Source of the DNA: Nostoc sp. NIES-4103
Lineage (GTDB): Bacteria; Cyanobacteriota; Cyanobacteriia; Cyanobacteriales; Nostocaceae
Direction: 5' to 3'
Length of the DNA: 64,000 nucleotides
Assembly: GCF_002368335.1 (NCBI RefSeq)
Contig: NZ_AP018288.1
Span: 1,419,551-1,483,550 of the forward strand
Shown: positions 62,767 to 64,000 of the stretch, one piece after another
Position numbering within the stretch: position 1 is the stretch's first letter
How the letters are laid out: the number at the start of each line of letters is the position of its first letter
Position numbers and translations under genes: made by a program
Notes under the pieces: model-generated
Told to the model about the DNA's origin: nothing
What the model saw: only the letters and a program-made list of their open reading frames with translations
Databases searched by the model: none

Positions 62767-64000
62767 CTAGGCTATGATCTCGAAAGGCAACATCATTTCA
62801 TTGTCCTCATGTCCAAGCATATGGCAGTGCCAGACGTAGGTTCCAATAAATGAGTTGCCGAAGGGTAGGTTCTCTGCGGCTTGAGCGCCAAACGGGACGA
62901 TTAGGCGGGTGACCTCATAGGGGTTGACTAGTACTGTATCTTTCCATCCGGCCTCGTTTGGTGCTGGTGGTCTGGCTGGGCCGATGGTAAAGGGCGTAGG
63001 ATCAGGTGCTGGGTAACCACCTGGTACCGTCGGGCCGCCTATTGCATGACTGGAGATGACTGTACGAGGCCCCGTAGCATAGTATGCTTTGAGATATTTG
63101 GTTGCGTTAATCTTTTGTCGATTTAGAATCTGAAACGGCACTAGATGCAAGTGCATTGGGTGAGCAACAGGCTGAAGGTTGATAATATTCCACTGCTCCA
63201 CGGTGTCCACTTTCGGCCGTTCCATCAGTTCGGGGTTTTTGAATCCCTCATCCCAGTAGAGATAGTTCATTAGTACTATAATCGGACCAGTTGGCCCCGC
63301 AATCTCTACCAGTGTCAGGAACCGTTGCCGTACCGGCTGAACAGGAATTGGTTTGATCAGTGGTTTATGCAGTCGCAGTACACTAGGAATTGGCTTTGGA
63401 GCAGCAGCACCAGCGTTGACTGTGAATTGCATAATATCGGGCAGTGTGGGGCTAAATACGATGAAATTAGCCCTGCCAGATGGATATGGTGAAACAGCAT
63501 CATTTTCTAAGACAATTTTCTCTCCTGGCAGACTCTTGGAGAAGTCGATCAACACATCAGCTCGTTCACCAGGAGAAAGCAGCAAACTGGATAAATACAC
63601 CGGTGCGTTGAGCAAACCTTGGTCGGTACCGATTTGAATGATTGGCTGCTTTGAGGATAGCTTGAGATTGTAAGTCCGTGCGCTTGAGCCATTAATAATT
63701 CGGAATCGGTAGAGGGTACGGTCTACATTCAGATTCGGCCAAGCTTTACCATTAACAGTAGCGACATCAACGACATACTCTATTAACCAGGGTGGTTGGT
63801 TGGGGTGAGATACAGAGCCATCGGTGTTGAAAGAACGGTCTTGTATAACCAGTGGTATTTCATAGGGAGCTCCAGCTGGTAGACCCAGTGGGCCATTGCC
63901 ACCCGCAGGATCATCAATGTCTCTGATGAGATAAAACCCTGCAAGACCGGCTAGGACATTCAAACCTGTAATCCCCATTGCATGGTCGTGATACCAGAGG
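62767..64000 (-). CDS. Multicopper oxidase (N-terminus beyond window)
   Basis: The reading frame is open to the right edge: bases beyond the first in-window ATG encode LWYHDHAMGITGLN, containing the HxH copper motif of domain 1, so the true start lies outside. Visible further motifs are HPMHLHLVPFQILNR and YVWHCHMLGHEDNEMM, the type 1 and trinuclear copper ligands with the HCH triad and an axial methionine. The overall pattern (GLPAGAPYEIPLVIQDRSFN, RFRIINGSSARTYNL) matches CotA/bilirubin-oxidase-like three-domain laccases. It would oxidise phenolics, bilins or metals, using O2. The stop codon lies within a MITE target duplication. Confidence 0.9.
   Translation of the reverse strand, partial: LWYHDHAMGITGLNVLAGLAGFYLIRDIDDPAGGNGPLGLPAGAPYEIPLVIQDRSFNTDGSVSHPNQPPWLIEYVVDVATVNGKAWPNLNVDRTLYRFRIINGSSARTYNLKLSSKQPIIQIGTDQGLLNAPVYLSSLLLSPGERADVLIDFSKSLPGEKIVLENDAVSPYPSGRANFIVFSPTLPDIMQFTVNAGAAAPKPIPSVLRLHKPLIKPIPVQPVRQRFLTLVEIAGPTGPIIVLMNYLYWDEGFKNPELMERPKVDTVEQWNIINLQPVAHPMHLHLVPFQILNRQKINATKYLKAYYATGPRTVISSHAIGGPTVPGGYPAPDPTPFTIGPARPPAPNEAGWKDTVLVNPYEVTRLIVPFGAQAAENLPFGNSFIGTYVWHCHMLGHEDNEMMLPFEIIA

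Overview
The window looks like a piece of chromosome from a filamentous, heterocyst-forming type of cyanobacterium (Nostoc or a close relative). The palindrome GCGATCGC (HIP1) recurs throughout, intergenic regions are full of short tandem and palindromic repeats, and the gene set is cyanobacterial: CP12, a group 2 sigma factor, CbiD next to GuaA, an SLH-OprB porin, DUF1830, DUF3177 and DUF4282 proteins, and a WD40 STAND protein. No rRNA, tRNA, CRISPR array or intact transposase was found.

Layout. Positions 1-17 kb are mostly housekeeping and stress genes: a small heat shock protein, guaA and cbiD, CP12, a FIST protein, a metallophosphoesterase and a sigma factor. They lie between two nearly identical RTX-repeat genes in opposite orientation (97-1485 and 15279-16667), so the 13.7 kb between them sits inside a large inverted repeat. 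From 17 to 30 kb there is a run of minus-strand genes: a cupin/CHRD/RTX/DUF4114 protein, a two-gene signalling unit (response regulator fused to a thioredoxin-reductase-like flavoprotein, then a cyclic-nucleotide-domain histidine kinase), an N-acylglucosamine-2-epimerase-like protein fused to a STAS domain, GlgX, DUF1830, a DJ-1/PfpI protein and a small carboxymuconolactone-decarboxylase-like (CMD) protein. A gene-poor stretch of about 3.2 kb follows. Then come a haem-oxygenase-fold protein with a small downstream gene, a 1176-residue HTH/NB-ARC/14xWD40 protein, LtrA, and a protein made of two ribbon-helix-helix units. From 41.5 to 48.7 kb there is a sugar and redox group: a GH63-like glucosidase, a glucose-dehydrogenase-like SDR, an unusual aquaporin, an FMN reductase and MalQ.

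The most unusual part is 49-59.2 kb. It encodes an EthD-EthD-NTF2 protein, an MFS exporter, a porin, an SDR, a stand-alone NTF2/SnoaL protein, a Nif11-leader/NTF2 fusion, and an 802-residue protein. That last protein joins end to end a CMD domain, two EthD domains and two NTF2 domains. Each part has a separately encoded close paralogue elsewhere in the window (29526, 49116, 55739 and 55200), and the large ORF keeps a perfect internal AGGAGG-ATG start signal. I read this as an undescribed set of small-molecule-handling proteins, possibly a complex. The carbohydrate and stress genes on the same strand (GlgX, MalQ, glucosidase, glucose dehydrogenase, aquaporin, DJ-1, a decayed catalase) suggest a stress or desiccation setting, but that is inference. 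The window ends with a PEP-CTERM protein and a multicopper oxidase cut by the right edge.

A second theme is small non-coding mobile elements. At least eight families of 70-190 bp inverted-repeat elements are present. The clearest is a GGCGTTGCTGA-ended family (three copies) with 8-bp target duplications, and in all three copies the duplication overlaps the stop codon of the neighbouring gene.
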